Source: Symsagittifera roscoffensis
Lineage: Eukaryota; Xenacoelomorpha; Acoela; Convolutidae
Reading direction: 5' to 3'
NCBI RefSeq assembly: GCF_963678635.1
Contig: NC_087065.1
Coordinates: 37,163,888 to 37,227,887, forward strand
Length of the DNA: 64,000 bases
Shown here: piece by piece, positions 11,201-23,200 of the stretch
Position numbering within the stretch: the stretch's first letter is position 1
Layout of the letters: every line of letters begins with the position of its first letter
Translations under genes and position numbers: made by a program
The notes under the pieces: model-generated
What the model was told of the DNA's origin: nothing
What the model saw: only the letters and a program-made list of their open reading frames with translations
Databases searched by the model: none

Positions 11201-14200
11201 GGCTTAATTAGTCCTTTTGTCATTTTTCAAAACAATCAGGAAATGTGATTTAAAGTTTTAATTGTAATAATTTGCAGGTGATGTGCAAAAAGAAAAAAAT
11301 GTAATTGAGGTGATACTTGTTTCCAACTTTATGAAAGAACCTGACGGTCTTAGGCGTGAAGCGCCTATGTGCGCCCTCCGCGGGGAAATATTTTTACAGG
11401 TCTGTCTTTTTTGCTTTCTTTTTTGCATCAGGCGTTCATCAAATAAGAACTTACACGGTTTTCTACGATTTTGATTGCTTAAAAGGTCCCTCCATCATGA
11501 GAATAGCCAACCGAAAAGACAAGAAACAAAGATCGACCTTTTGTAATTCTCTTTATTGTGAGTTAGTGGTTCAGTTTATTGTTTGATGTCATAGATCAAA
11601 GTCGGTGGAGAAGATTCAATTGTGTCAAAAATGTATATAAACTTCATAACTGATTGCTCTTCTTGATTTGCCTCTTTCGTTCGTTGGGATCTCTGTACGT
11701 TAAAGGCTACCGTACCAGCCTACCCCGTTCTCTCCTCCAATAGTGCGTTAACAACAACCCCTTCGCACAGGTGGTACGGATCCAATATTTCAACATGCTC
11801 AAAGTTGCGAGGGTTAGTTGAGTGAAATCAACAGACATTTGTATATTTGATCCATTACCAGCCATTCTCATTCTAAATGCGTCCAAAGGTAATTCTGCTT
11901 GAGTCCATTATTATAATGGGAAACATCAACTTGTCGGGCGACGATAACACTTGGCGTCGCCTGCACTTGGCGTCTTACAGTGCGGCTTTATCCTGGATAG
12001 CATTCAGACATATTTAAATGGGAAAATACTCGGATTGTTTTTTTGGATTAGATATTTTGAGCTAGCCGAAAAAGAATACCGTGTCTGCTTGGCTCTTTTG
12101 AATTAGCAAACACTGAAATAAATCTATATATCAAGTAAATATATTAACCGTGAGTTAAAAATTTACGATTTAAATAAAAAAAACATCACCACCACATCAT
12201 TAAACCGAGTTCCGCGCTCATAAATCAACTTTGCATATGGAACATCTGCTGATAATACGTCTTAGTACAAGAGTATATAATGTTAAAACTGGAGGCGAAA
12301 AGTTGATGCCACCATTTTTTGAATTGATTGGGTTATCGAAAACCGACATAATTTTCTAGCATTAACAAATTAGTTTCTGTCGTGACTCGGTTGGAAAAGT
12401 TCTTAACACTCAGCGTATTCGTCTCTTCAATAGCGACTTTTACCCAAGAGAGCTTGCGAGTGTATTTCTGTTATGAGTAAACTTTTTGCAGCCCAACTGT
12501 CATAAATTAGTGCTCCTTTTTGGTGGGATTTTATAATTGTAAATTTAAGACCATGTTTTTTGGTGGCTAGTAGCTGGAAGCACTGAGGGCACAGTTTTGT
12601 CGACATTAGACTCTGAGTCGGGTTTGCGGTTCCCGCAGAGGGAAATTTGTTAAAGTTTGTTCATATATGTTTTTTTCTGCCTTTTTATCTGTTTTTTGAC
12701 TTTTTACTGCTACGGTTTGGCGTTTTGCCGCTCGTGTTTGCAAAGTGCAGCATCGCCTTTGTGTTAAATCATAGAATCATATTTTTGAAATACTTGAGTT
12801 CTGCCAAAACCCCCAGAATGATCATAATTTGCGCGCGCTGGTATTTATTTCGGCCAGAAATGGGCGTCGTAAATTATTTTACCAAGGGGGGGGGGTTGGA
12901 AAATATTGATGACGAGAATTAGAAAGTTGTGTTGTTTCGTTTCAGTCTATGACGTAATCAACACGTCCTCCTCTATTCTGGTGTGTTGGATGACTGTGAA
13001 CAGATGGGTGGCAGTGTGCAGGCCCCACTCGTACAACACCATCTTCACCACCAAAAGGGTCAACTACATGCTCCTCTCCACCATCGCACTCTCCCTGCCC
13101 TCCTGCGCGCTCTCCTTCTCAATCTGTCTCTCGCACTTCCCTCCTAAAGGTCAGTCACCTCCAATGTCTAGCCAAGTCCACCCCCTCCTATTAGACCCCC
13201 TTGAATTGCATGAATATTCGACAGCATTTCCCTTTAAAATTCAGTCAAGTGAAGCATCATGTCAATAAAGTCGCCGCAGTTGCGAACTATTGTGAACGTT
13301 TCTCATCTAGCCATTCGCTTGCACTGCAATTAGGTTTGTATTTATCTCCATATTCGAACACTGAGTAACTCAGCGCTAATTTAGCCACGTTCAATATGCA
13401 ATCAAAGTTCATAATAGAAAAGAAACCGGTACACTGAATGCAAGAATAGAAAGCTGACATAAGATAAAGAGCTGTACGGTAATCATACATTTCTGCCGTA
13501 AAAAAAAGTTCATATTGTTTCGACTCTCACGCATTGCGCTCCCACAAATGAATACAATCGAGCAACGCTATCTCCGAGCGGTGTGTGCAGTCCCGAGACA
13601 CGAACTGCTGGAGAAGTCCTGCACCCGACAGTTCACTCGGAGATAGTTTTCGTTCAAATTTAGTATGCTAATGACACTAGTATACTAAGTAAAAAAAAAA
13701 TAGGGCCAAAGTCCGCAAATTGTGTGACATCACTATAGCGAAATGTGTTTGGGTGAAATATATGAAAAAGTCCCCCTTAAATAATAATAATATAATAATA
13801 ATAAATTGTTTGCAATGTAGATTCCATTCACTGTAAAATTTACTAGATTTACAACCAAATGAAATCTCATTGCGAGAACGCCGTGGAACTTTGCAGCCCG
13901 TTTTCAGGCGCCACTGAAAATCACTGCTACATTTCGCCCCCTCACAAAGTTCGCTCATATATCTTACACAAAGTCCCATTATCAATGTGGGGAGAAATGT
14001 GACATCAAATTCAAGAGTTGTGAACCGTGTAATACATCCACTGGCTAACTATTTATTTTTAGCCTATATGTCTATTTTATGGCAGATAGATCATTAAATA
14101 TATGGAACCGGAGAATCCGTTTAGGTTTCAGTTTATTAAGCTTAAGTAATTCGATACTCTTTTTTCTCCACCGAGTCTTATTTCATTTATTCGTGTCAGC

Positions 14201-17200
14201 TCGTCGGCACCTCTTAGAGCCCTAAAGTGTGATCTTGGTCTTGTACTACTTTGGGTTTTGTTAGACCCGAACTTTTTATCACGGAGTTCTTCTATGCGTG
14301 TTCCCGAAAATCATACTGAGAACGCCGAAATGTGACTGTCTGATAGGTTCTATAAATCAGTTTTATAGTAGCTAGTTTTTTTCGCTATTTGTAACTATGG
14401 TATTCAGGGAAAAACAGAAGAGGGAGTCTCAGTTCAGAAACTTGGAATTGAAATGAATAGTCGATGAGTTGCTTTGTGATTTGAACAATTGGCCGGTAGG
14501 TGGTGTGAGCTAATGTTATTGTTCTGTTTCCGTCCAGGAACCTCAAAGCCTTTAATGAATTCGACGATATTCAGGGTCTTTATCATGATTTAATTCACTT
14601 CTCTGCATTAATTAACTTTTTGGCAGATTACAATGAGGGGAATGGAATTAGGTTTTATGAATCTACAGTCCCCTTCAATAACGTGAATAATTATTCATTA
14701 CTTTTTATATATGATTAAAATTGAAAGGTCAAAGTACGTTGAAGAAGGATAATAAATTTGCGTTTTTTTTGAATTTGCCCTAACAAATAAATCAAATTCT
14801 GATATATACATACCAATGATGAGATAGATAAACAACCCGTCATATGGGCTGTAAATTTTGTATGATGCTGTTCTGAGTTAGGATAACCTAAATCTTCTGT
14901 TTCCAGACATGAATCTTTATAATTGATGCCAAATTATTGGCAACATTGAGAAACTTGACCTGAAAGGGTATTGCCAATAATTTGGCATTAACTATGAAAA
15001 ATAAAATTTTAACGCCGATGCAAAACAGGCTATCACATCACTTGCATTACAATAGAAACATAGCAGGGTAGCTCGCCAAAAAAAAACAGACGAAAGTGAC
15101 AGAGTGGAAGACGTTTTTTTTTTTTTTAAAAAAATCCGAAAAAAGCATCGCCCACAATTTTCGTTGGTTTGTCTCAAATGAAATTAAATTTGATGAAAAC
15201 TACCGAGAAGCACGATTACATGCCTTTAATTGGCGTTTAGTAAAGTTTACTGAGTGGTAAATAAGCCGAAAATATAAGGTAGACGAACTGTCATAATTCA
15301 TTTTTATATCTTCTTTAACTCTCCACAGCACTCACCAGAACGAAATATTATTATCGTCATTCAAGACCAATCTATCTATTATGTATTTAAATGCGGGCTT
15401 CCCTATCTCGCCATGTTTAAGCTTTTTCAAAGTATTATTTTTGCATGTTTAACAAAAGAATTTTTGCACGTTTAAGGTATATCGTATATAGCAATGTTTA
15501 AGGTTTTTTTATTTTCCCATTTAAGTTCAGTGCTTACTCCATCAAGTTTGAAATTAGCAAACCAATAGTGGGATGTTGTCAGGGTTTTCCCAGGTTTTTT
15601 GATTCTGGCCTCCAAATATTAATAACTAAATCCTTTTAGTTTACGAGGTTCTAGAAAATTTAATTTTAAAAAGTTTCTCAATTTTTGAAATTCTCACCCT
15701 GTAGTTGGGAGCTGTCAGGGTACTCCCAGGGGTCTCCAAATCCCACTTTTCAAATGTTTGACGTTTTTTATGATATGAAGTTTTTTTATGATTTTCAAAA
15801 TTTTTCAAAAAAACTTAGATTTTTGAAAAATTCCAATACTTTAGCCTGATCTCAATCCTGTTGTTAGAAACTGTGAGGGTACTCTCCAGGGTTGCAAATC
15901 CTGCCTCTGAATATGACTGCTCGAATCTTTGTAGTTTTCGAGATATGACGCTTTTAGGATTTTTTCCCAGACTTTAGATATAGAAAAATTTTTCCCAGAA
16001 CTTAGATATAAAAAGTTTCAATCTCTATAGTGAGGTTTTCTCAGGGTACTGTCAGGGGTTGTGAATTTTGCCTCCAAATATGACCGCTCAAAACCTTTAG
16101 GTTTTCCAGATATGACGTTTTTTGTCATTTTTTCAAAAAATTTTCCTAAAACTTAAATTAAACCTCTTTATTCAAAAACTTTGACAAGAAATACACCGCC
16201 CTCAGATCCTATGCGATACTGGCCAGTTGCTATGTGTTTATAATTGTCTGGTGAACATTGTTAAGAGTCTATGAACGTCCTGAATATTTTTTTTTAATTT
16301 TTTTTTTCAGGAAACTTAAGAGTTGTTCAAGCTTAAATTTACTTTCTCGCAGTTTGACTTTTGATTTCTTTTCAACTTCAGTTCATTTCTTGCGTTAAAA
16401 GGAAGGCAAAATCTACTATAGAACAATGAAAGGGCAAAATTTACAAAAAAACGTGACTGACCTCTAATTTTGAAAGTGGAGTTTAATTATCGAATTTCCC
16501 AGCGAAATAAAAATTTACTATGGATCCAGTTTTCTCAAATTGAGTTATTTTTAACAAAAAATTGCAATCATAAATTGTTCTAGAAGTTCAAATATTTTTA
16601 TGGTCATCTTTTTTTCCTGGGAAATTCGAAATATGAGATTTTTTCAAAACACAAGTCCGTATTTTTTTTACCGTTTCCTTGTGTTCATTGACTTCTTTCC
16701 AACTGCCTGTTCGCCAGGGTGACCAGTCGGTCGTTAATCAGCGACAGGTCACTAAAAGGTCGCTACTTCTCGACAGGTCGCTAAAAGGTCGCTACTTCTG
16801 TGGAACTCGCTGTTTTTGGTGTGTACTTGTTTGCTTAAATACTAGTTGATACATTACCAAATTTTTCCAGATGCCCTGTGCAAAACTAAACTTACCCTGG
16901 AAGTTTTGAGCGAGTTTCCATTTCTGAGGCGCTAAATTGAGCTTACGTCGCTAAAACGTCGCTATTAGTACTTTTCTATGAGGTCGCTACTTTTTTTTCA
17001 TAAGAGTGGTCACCCTGCTGTTCGCTATGTTTTTTTTTCGAGTTTTGGTTTTTTTAAGTTTCATTTCCATTACCGTTTATCGATTTACAAGCCATTTCAA
17101 CTTGAATAAGTATTGAATAAGCTAGAGAAACTTAAACTAAGACAAGGAAAGCTATAAGTAATTAAATTGCGAAAGTGGCGAGGAATCTGCTGGGCATCAG

Positions 17201-20200
17201 GGCCAGGGTTTGGCACAGCTAATAACGGTCTATAGCGGATTAGCAGGCATATAGCAAAACTTCAACGAGTTAATCAGTGGAGTATTTTTCACTCGCCGTT
17301 CGAAGATGAAAGCAAGAATCTCACAAGAAATTTCCTTGAAATACCCCAGAACTTGAAAAATATGAAATAAAAAACTCAATTTTACTCTTAGAAATCGAGA
17401 CTCTTGAAAGCTTCTCATGCTAAAAATAGGTTTAAATCTTGAAAAAGTAAAATAGCCAGTGAGTGTTTATGAACGAAATTAGGCCGTGTCGTTTTTTATT
17501 TCAAAGAAAAATTTCTCGCGCTCATTTTGATTATATATTGGCAGCTGGACTTTTCATTTTTTGTGTTCACATTCTAATTCACTTGAAAAATAGATGCCAA
17601 ATTAAACACTAAAGTAAAAGTGCGATAAAAACTTGCTTGGTTTTAGTTGTAAATTTGAAAATTTACCAGTAAAATGAAAGAATATACTATTGGTCCAGTT
17701 TTTGCTTCTTTCTATTGAAGTTATTAAAGGAGTAACTCATAAAATCATATAACAGAAATGAGATTTTGAGTTAATTTGAGTGTGATCAGAAGAAAATGTA
17801 ATTGTATTGCAGGTTGGAATATTGTGCCGAGCGATGCCACGCACTTCGACGTGGTCAAGTTCATCTGGGTGAACATCAGACTGCTGCTGCTGATTGTGGC
17901 AGCTGTGCTCATGGCTGTGTTGTACCGCCTGGTGGCAGTGACAATGAACGAGAAGAAGGCCAAGGCGTCTCAGAAGGCCCTGCAGATGACCACTTGTGTC
18001 GAAAACACCAGAGCACCCGTCAAGGTTAGAGAGAGGAAGGCTGATTGAATTGGTATCCCCTCTCCTTCCAGCAAAATTGAAACGCATATTTTGAGGAAGC
18101 AATCAAAGATTTCAGATGCTAGGGATTATTCCTATGGAAATGGTCGAAGAGCTCGTATGTTTTACAATTACTTCTATGAGCTCCAACAAACTGCCAACTA
18201 CTATAACTTTCAAAGTTCCACTCTGTTTTCACTTTATAATTACCAGCATTCAAAGTTTTCAATGGAGTTATCTGTTTAAGACTCAGTGTGAGAATGGCGC
18301 AGCAGCTGAGCCGAATGTTCCGATCAGAGTTGGAACAAAAGTGCGTCTTGATGCAGTTCCCAAAAGTCGCTTTGTTATCGAGGGAGATGAAGCTGATAAA
18401 ATTGCCAACGTGGAAGTTACCCAAGCCAATGGTTTGCTTTTGACTTACATTAATAGCAATACGGCGGGAATTATCTGATTGTAGCCAATAAACCTAACAG
18501 CCTCATATTTTTGTGCTAGAGAAACTTTTTTTGTCATAGTGTCCTAATTTTGAATCGCATCGTAGTGTTCGAGAACCGGTAAAAATAGCCTAAGTAATTT
18601 TCTTCTGGTTCGGAATATCTGACAACACAAAAATTTGCAATAAAATAAAACTAAAAAAAAACATGTAGAAACTCGTATTTAACATGAATTAAACTCCTAG
18701 AAAACCAATAAAAAGTAGGAAATTTTTTTGCTCAAACCACCATTTAGTGTTGAAGCTAAATAATGGTCGTTAATGAATAGCCAGTAATTTTTGTTGCTTT
18801 GAAATCAAACAGTTTTTACTGCGCATAATTCAAGCGATGAACGATCTGGACCAGAATGAAACAAGGGTAGCAGGTTGCTGTTCAAAGAATCCAGAATGTT
18901 CCGACCATATTCATAACAAAACTACAAAAAAAATGTTTTTCTTTAATTTTTTTTTCAAATTGAAGTCGTTGTTTGTGCGCGGTAAGATGAGAAAACTACA
19001 AAAACGTGTAGAAAGTTAGTGAATTAGGCATAATCGACATTGTTTGTCCAAAAATATAAATAAAAAACAAAATTAAAAAAAAATCGTAATTTTGAAATGT
19101 ATTGGGAAATTTTTTTTGCCCAGGTAGCGAGCGTTGACATTAAGCTGTTTTCCTAAGAAAAGCTAAATGGTTTTCGTTTTAAAAAAATTAAGTTTTCTTA
19201 GCCCTAAATTTTCATATAACGAACGTTTCAAACCTGTTCTTCTCGAAACTGGAAAAACTTTTTGAAATTTTTTTAATGTTCGAACCACTGCTGAAAAGGC
19301 TTTAATTTGATATTTTATTCGAACAATTCTGATGATTATTTGTGTCAAAGAGTCTATTGTTTGCGCGTCTCTTGCTTCTATGCCTTCAAATGAGCCATTG
19401 TGTAAATGTCTCAAACGTAACAGAATTTGATCACTCTTGGTGCGAATTTTGACAGCATTCAGGTATTCTAAAAGTATGAAAAATATAACTCTCATGAAAT
19501 ATAATTAATAGGTGAAGATTCTTGGAAGCATATTTAGTTAGCTTATAACAATAGTAGGAAATATATTTTTTTATTTATGCCCGAAACCACCTAAAGATGA
19601 GAGGAGCTGTGGTTAAGGGAATTTTTAGCAGATTCCGTTAATTCAAAGACACCTGAATGGATTGAGCGTGCTATGATATTAAAGTTCTTACCGTAGTGAT
19701 TGGTCTATTTCGAGATATTTCAAAATTTTCTCTCAGTGGCGGTCAAAACCGATCTGAGCTTTTGCTGGTCAAAAGTTATTGGCAGCGGATTAAGTGAGAA
19801 AAAAAAACCAAACTGTTCGTATCAAAAACCAGACCTGAAAATTTCGAGTGCCTGAAATGATCTTTTTAGTTATTTTTACGCTTGCGGTTAGCAAGCGTTA
19901 TCAAATCGGAATGTGGACCTTTTTTCGGGTTAACAACTTTAAAAGAAGCTCTTGGTATCAATTGGAGTATCAAACTACCCCGAGCACAAATATTCCCTGC
20001 GAAAAATGGAACTTTGAAGATGTCATATTTGATTTGTAAATAAATGACGGATTGTGAGCTGATCGAGTCAATGTGATATGGTTGTTTGTTAATTTTAACA
20101 GGACGTCTGTTGGGGGCAAGACGCCTGACGTGATTTATTAAAACCAGATACAGATACATAACATTATTTGTACAGGTGAAGACAAGATTCAACTCTCGGT

Positions 20201-23200
20201 ACAACATTCAGCTGATGCCATCCACGATATTAAAGAAGCGCATGATCATATTGGTCAAGCGGATGAAGCTGAGGAGGCTGATGGGAAACAAGGGATTGGT
20301 TCTAAAATGTGTCGCAGACTGACAATACCAACTCCTCATGCAGAAAGAAGGCGATCCTCATTCACTCAGCTGGTAGCCGGCCGTAGTTCTCTCAGAGGTC
20401 AAAGAAAGAGGAAGACAAGTTAGTATCTGCTTAGTTACGGTCGATTAAAAGGTTCTAGTTGAAAGCACTGAGTTTAAATTGCAGCAATCGAGTAGAAAGT
20501 TTCTTTCTTTGGTAGTTTTTGATGGGTTATTTTTAAGATGCACGATTACTCCAAAAATATATGGTTGGTTCTCTTGGTAATCGCTGTCATAAAAGCCAAT
20601 CATTTGATAATATAGCGTTTTCAAAGCCGATCTCTGGTATCCTGAAGGTTTGCCACATATAGTGTAGCAAAAATTCGAATCTGTTCTTGTTCTTCCTCTT
20701 TGAACATATGTCACCCTGTTGACATTTTACAATATACTTTTCATCTATAATTTCTGCGGCCTATTTTTGTCCATAATAAATTCTAGAAAATTTAGGAATA
20801 TTTTCACTTAATAGGTCCCTAATGATGTGAAGAGAATCCTTTTCCTTTAAGCTTAATTGGCCGCTCTATTGAATAATTCCTTAGAATAATATTCTTTGTC
20901 GGCTAAGGGGTGGTCACTTTTCGCTAAAATAGACATGTTAATTGCCAGGAAATTAAATTATTCTACTCAGAATCGGTTTTTAATTTTTGGGGCAGAATAT
21001 CCGAGGAGGAAACATTTATGGGGTGAGATTTGCCTTTGAAATAAATTGGATTCACTTATGTGAAAACCCAACATTTCGGAAGCAAAATTGATAAGCATTC
21101 ATATCAATTAAAGTAGTCAACTTTGAAAAGCCGACTTTCAAAATGTGAACATTTTCGTCATTGAAGTCAGTTTTTATTTTTCATCAATAAAACCTTATTA
21201 AAATTTCATTTTTCAAGGAAACTTGCAGCCATTGGGTTTCTTTTTTGTTCTTTTGATGGTAAGAATAGTGCTGGGGTGATTTTTGATGTTCAGATTATCT
21301 CATGTTTGCTACTTGCCTGAATACTTTTAGGTCAAGAATTCATTCTTTGCGCTTCACATGCCCTCGTGCCTTGAGTAGCCACTATGTAATTGTTTTAAAA
21401 TGTGTCAAATTTTGAAAACTTGACCTTTCTAAATGAATCTCATTAACACAAAAGTGGACACGCTTTGGTTAAGGGAACCTGAAAAATGAGAGTGTTGGCT
21501 GGCAACTTTCATGCTAATTTAAAAATCAATGATTCTAACATAATGAAAAGTCAAAAACCGAAAAAAAAACTGATCTTGCAGACAGTAATTGCATTCCGTT
21601 TTTTCCAAAGTGTTGATTGCTTTCTAAGAATCGATGAACGTAGTGAACACTTTTATATACAGTCATCGAACATAGGAGCGGGAAAAATGAACGAAATTTT
21701 CTTCGTTTTTCTTTTCGATTTCTCTGCAACTATTTAAGGCATACGGTTCAAATTTTGACAAATAGATGAAACTATTTAGAAGGGATTATCTGAGCCGAAA
21801 AATTAGATTTTTTTGAAGGCGTAAATTAGCCAGTATATATTATCACTAGTTTTAGAGGTGTTCTTGCTGTGGAAACAATTTCGCAAACAAAGAATTTGAA
21901 TATATGGACTCAATTTAGTTCTATGGGAAGCTGATGAGCGTGACTTATTCTTCATAACGCCGAGCAATGACAGATAACAGAATTGAATGATTTACTTGGT
22001 CCGGCGTAAGAAAACAGCGTAAATTTCATGAATAATTTTGATCCGATGATCGAAATAAGTCAATATAAGAACTGTTCTAGTAAATATTTCAAAAACTGCT
22101 GCTCCAATCCATGCACAGTATTCTTGTTAGCAGTTATGTTGTGTTTTAATTTTGTCAAAATTTCGGTTATAAGCTCCCAAGAACTTTTAATGCATGTGTC
22201 GTCAAAAAAGATATGACAGTTCCTCGACGCAGGACGAAGTAACTCTGTTAATTCTGTTATCTGTCATTTTTTGGCGGTATAAAGAGTAATTCACGCTCAT
22301 CAGCTTCCCAAAGAACTAATTTGAGCCCACAATCAAAATTAAATTTATTTGTGAGGCTGTTTCCACAGTACTAACACCTCTAAAACTAGGTTTTTTGTCC
22401 CGGATAGGGCCTTCCAAATAGTATGATTATGTCAAGATTTGCATCCTATATATTGAATAGTTGCAGAGAAAAGGAAAAAATGCGAAGAAAAATTTCGTTC
22501 AATTGCTTGTTGAAAGCAAAAAATTGCAACTCCTATGTCCCCTAATTGTAGATCATGACAATTTTTTTAAAAGGAAAATGAAAGTAGAATCCACTACCGA
22601 ACTTCAAAAATTTGTAGAGCAGGAAAATCATGATCAGTTTTAAGTTTGATATTCAGCTTTTAATATTCAAATTCTCCAGCAAAAATAACCTATTCATACA
22701 GTAAGTTGTCTCATGTTGGGTTAATTTTATCAAAAAAGTGTCAGTCATAAATTTTTTATGATTTTCAAAGAGTATTATGGCCATATGTTTTTTTTCTTCG
22801 AAAGTTGAAGTTACTTTCTGTTTCCTGGCGTCCTTGATTATACTTGTCTGGCTATCAAACCCCAATTGAGCAGAATTTGGCGTATAGAGCTGAATATTTT
22901 ATAGAGCAGCAGATAGAGCAGAATTTCAGTCAAAAGGCATAATTTACCTATTTTTCTCAGAAACACAAATATGCATCTATCAACAACTCTACTGAACTAC
23001 TCTGAAATTGGTTTTGGAATTTCTCTGCTCATTTTCCCAATTCAACTTTTAATCTATCTCGAAAAGTGATAGTTATAGCATTTTTTTTGTATTGGTTGTA
23101 TGAATAATGAAAGTTTTTCAGAGAGCAGAAAAGCAATTTTTTTTTATAAAACAGCAGAATGTGCTCTATGTTGCAGCAGAATTCTTTGGGTTCTAGTTGG

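Larger units (their letters stand above)
5562..12945 (+). other. GPCR intron 1 (7.4 kb)
   Basis: The intron starts GTGAGT and ends TTTCAG. It holds a degenerate tandem array (about 5840-7260), one hairpin-ended element (7309-7625), an about 200-bp tandem repeat block split by a mariner-type foldback (8070-9640), a lone 3' hairpin (9957-9980) and a dispersed-repeat fragment near 10510-10605. From 10605 to 12945 I see only one transposon end near 11485 and otherwise nothing recognisable. It splits the receptor between TM2 and TM3. Confidence 0.8.
13150..17812 (+). other. GPCR intron 2 (4.7 kb)
   Basis: Starts GTCAGT, ends TTGCAG. It contains a GC-rich hairpin (13568-13646), a (TAA)n microsatellite (about 13779-13803), a perfect 18-bp inverted repeat (14926-14988), tandem repeats (15560-16160) and a dispersed intron repeat disrupted by a hAT-type MITE (16310-17060). 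Nothing recognisable was seen in 13804-14925 or 14990-15550. Confidence 0.75.

Noticed and set aside
13568-13646. Possible hammerhead ribozyme
   Set aside because: The conserved CTGATGA and GAAA core segments are absent.
17737-18102. Minus-strand frames of 121 and 72 codons
   Set aside because: They are shadows of GPCR exon 3 on the opposite strand, which has clear TM5 features and splice-phase support.
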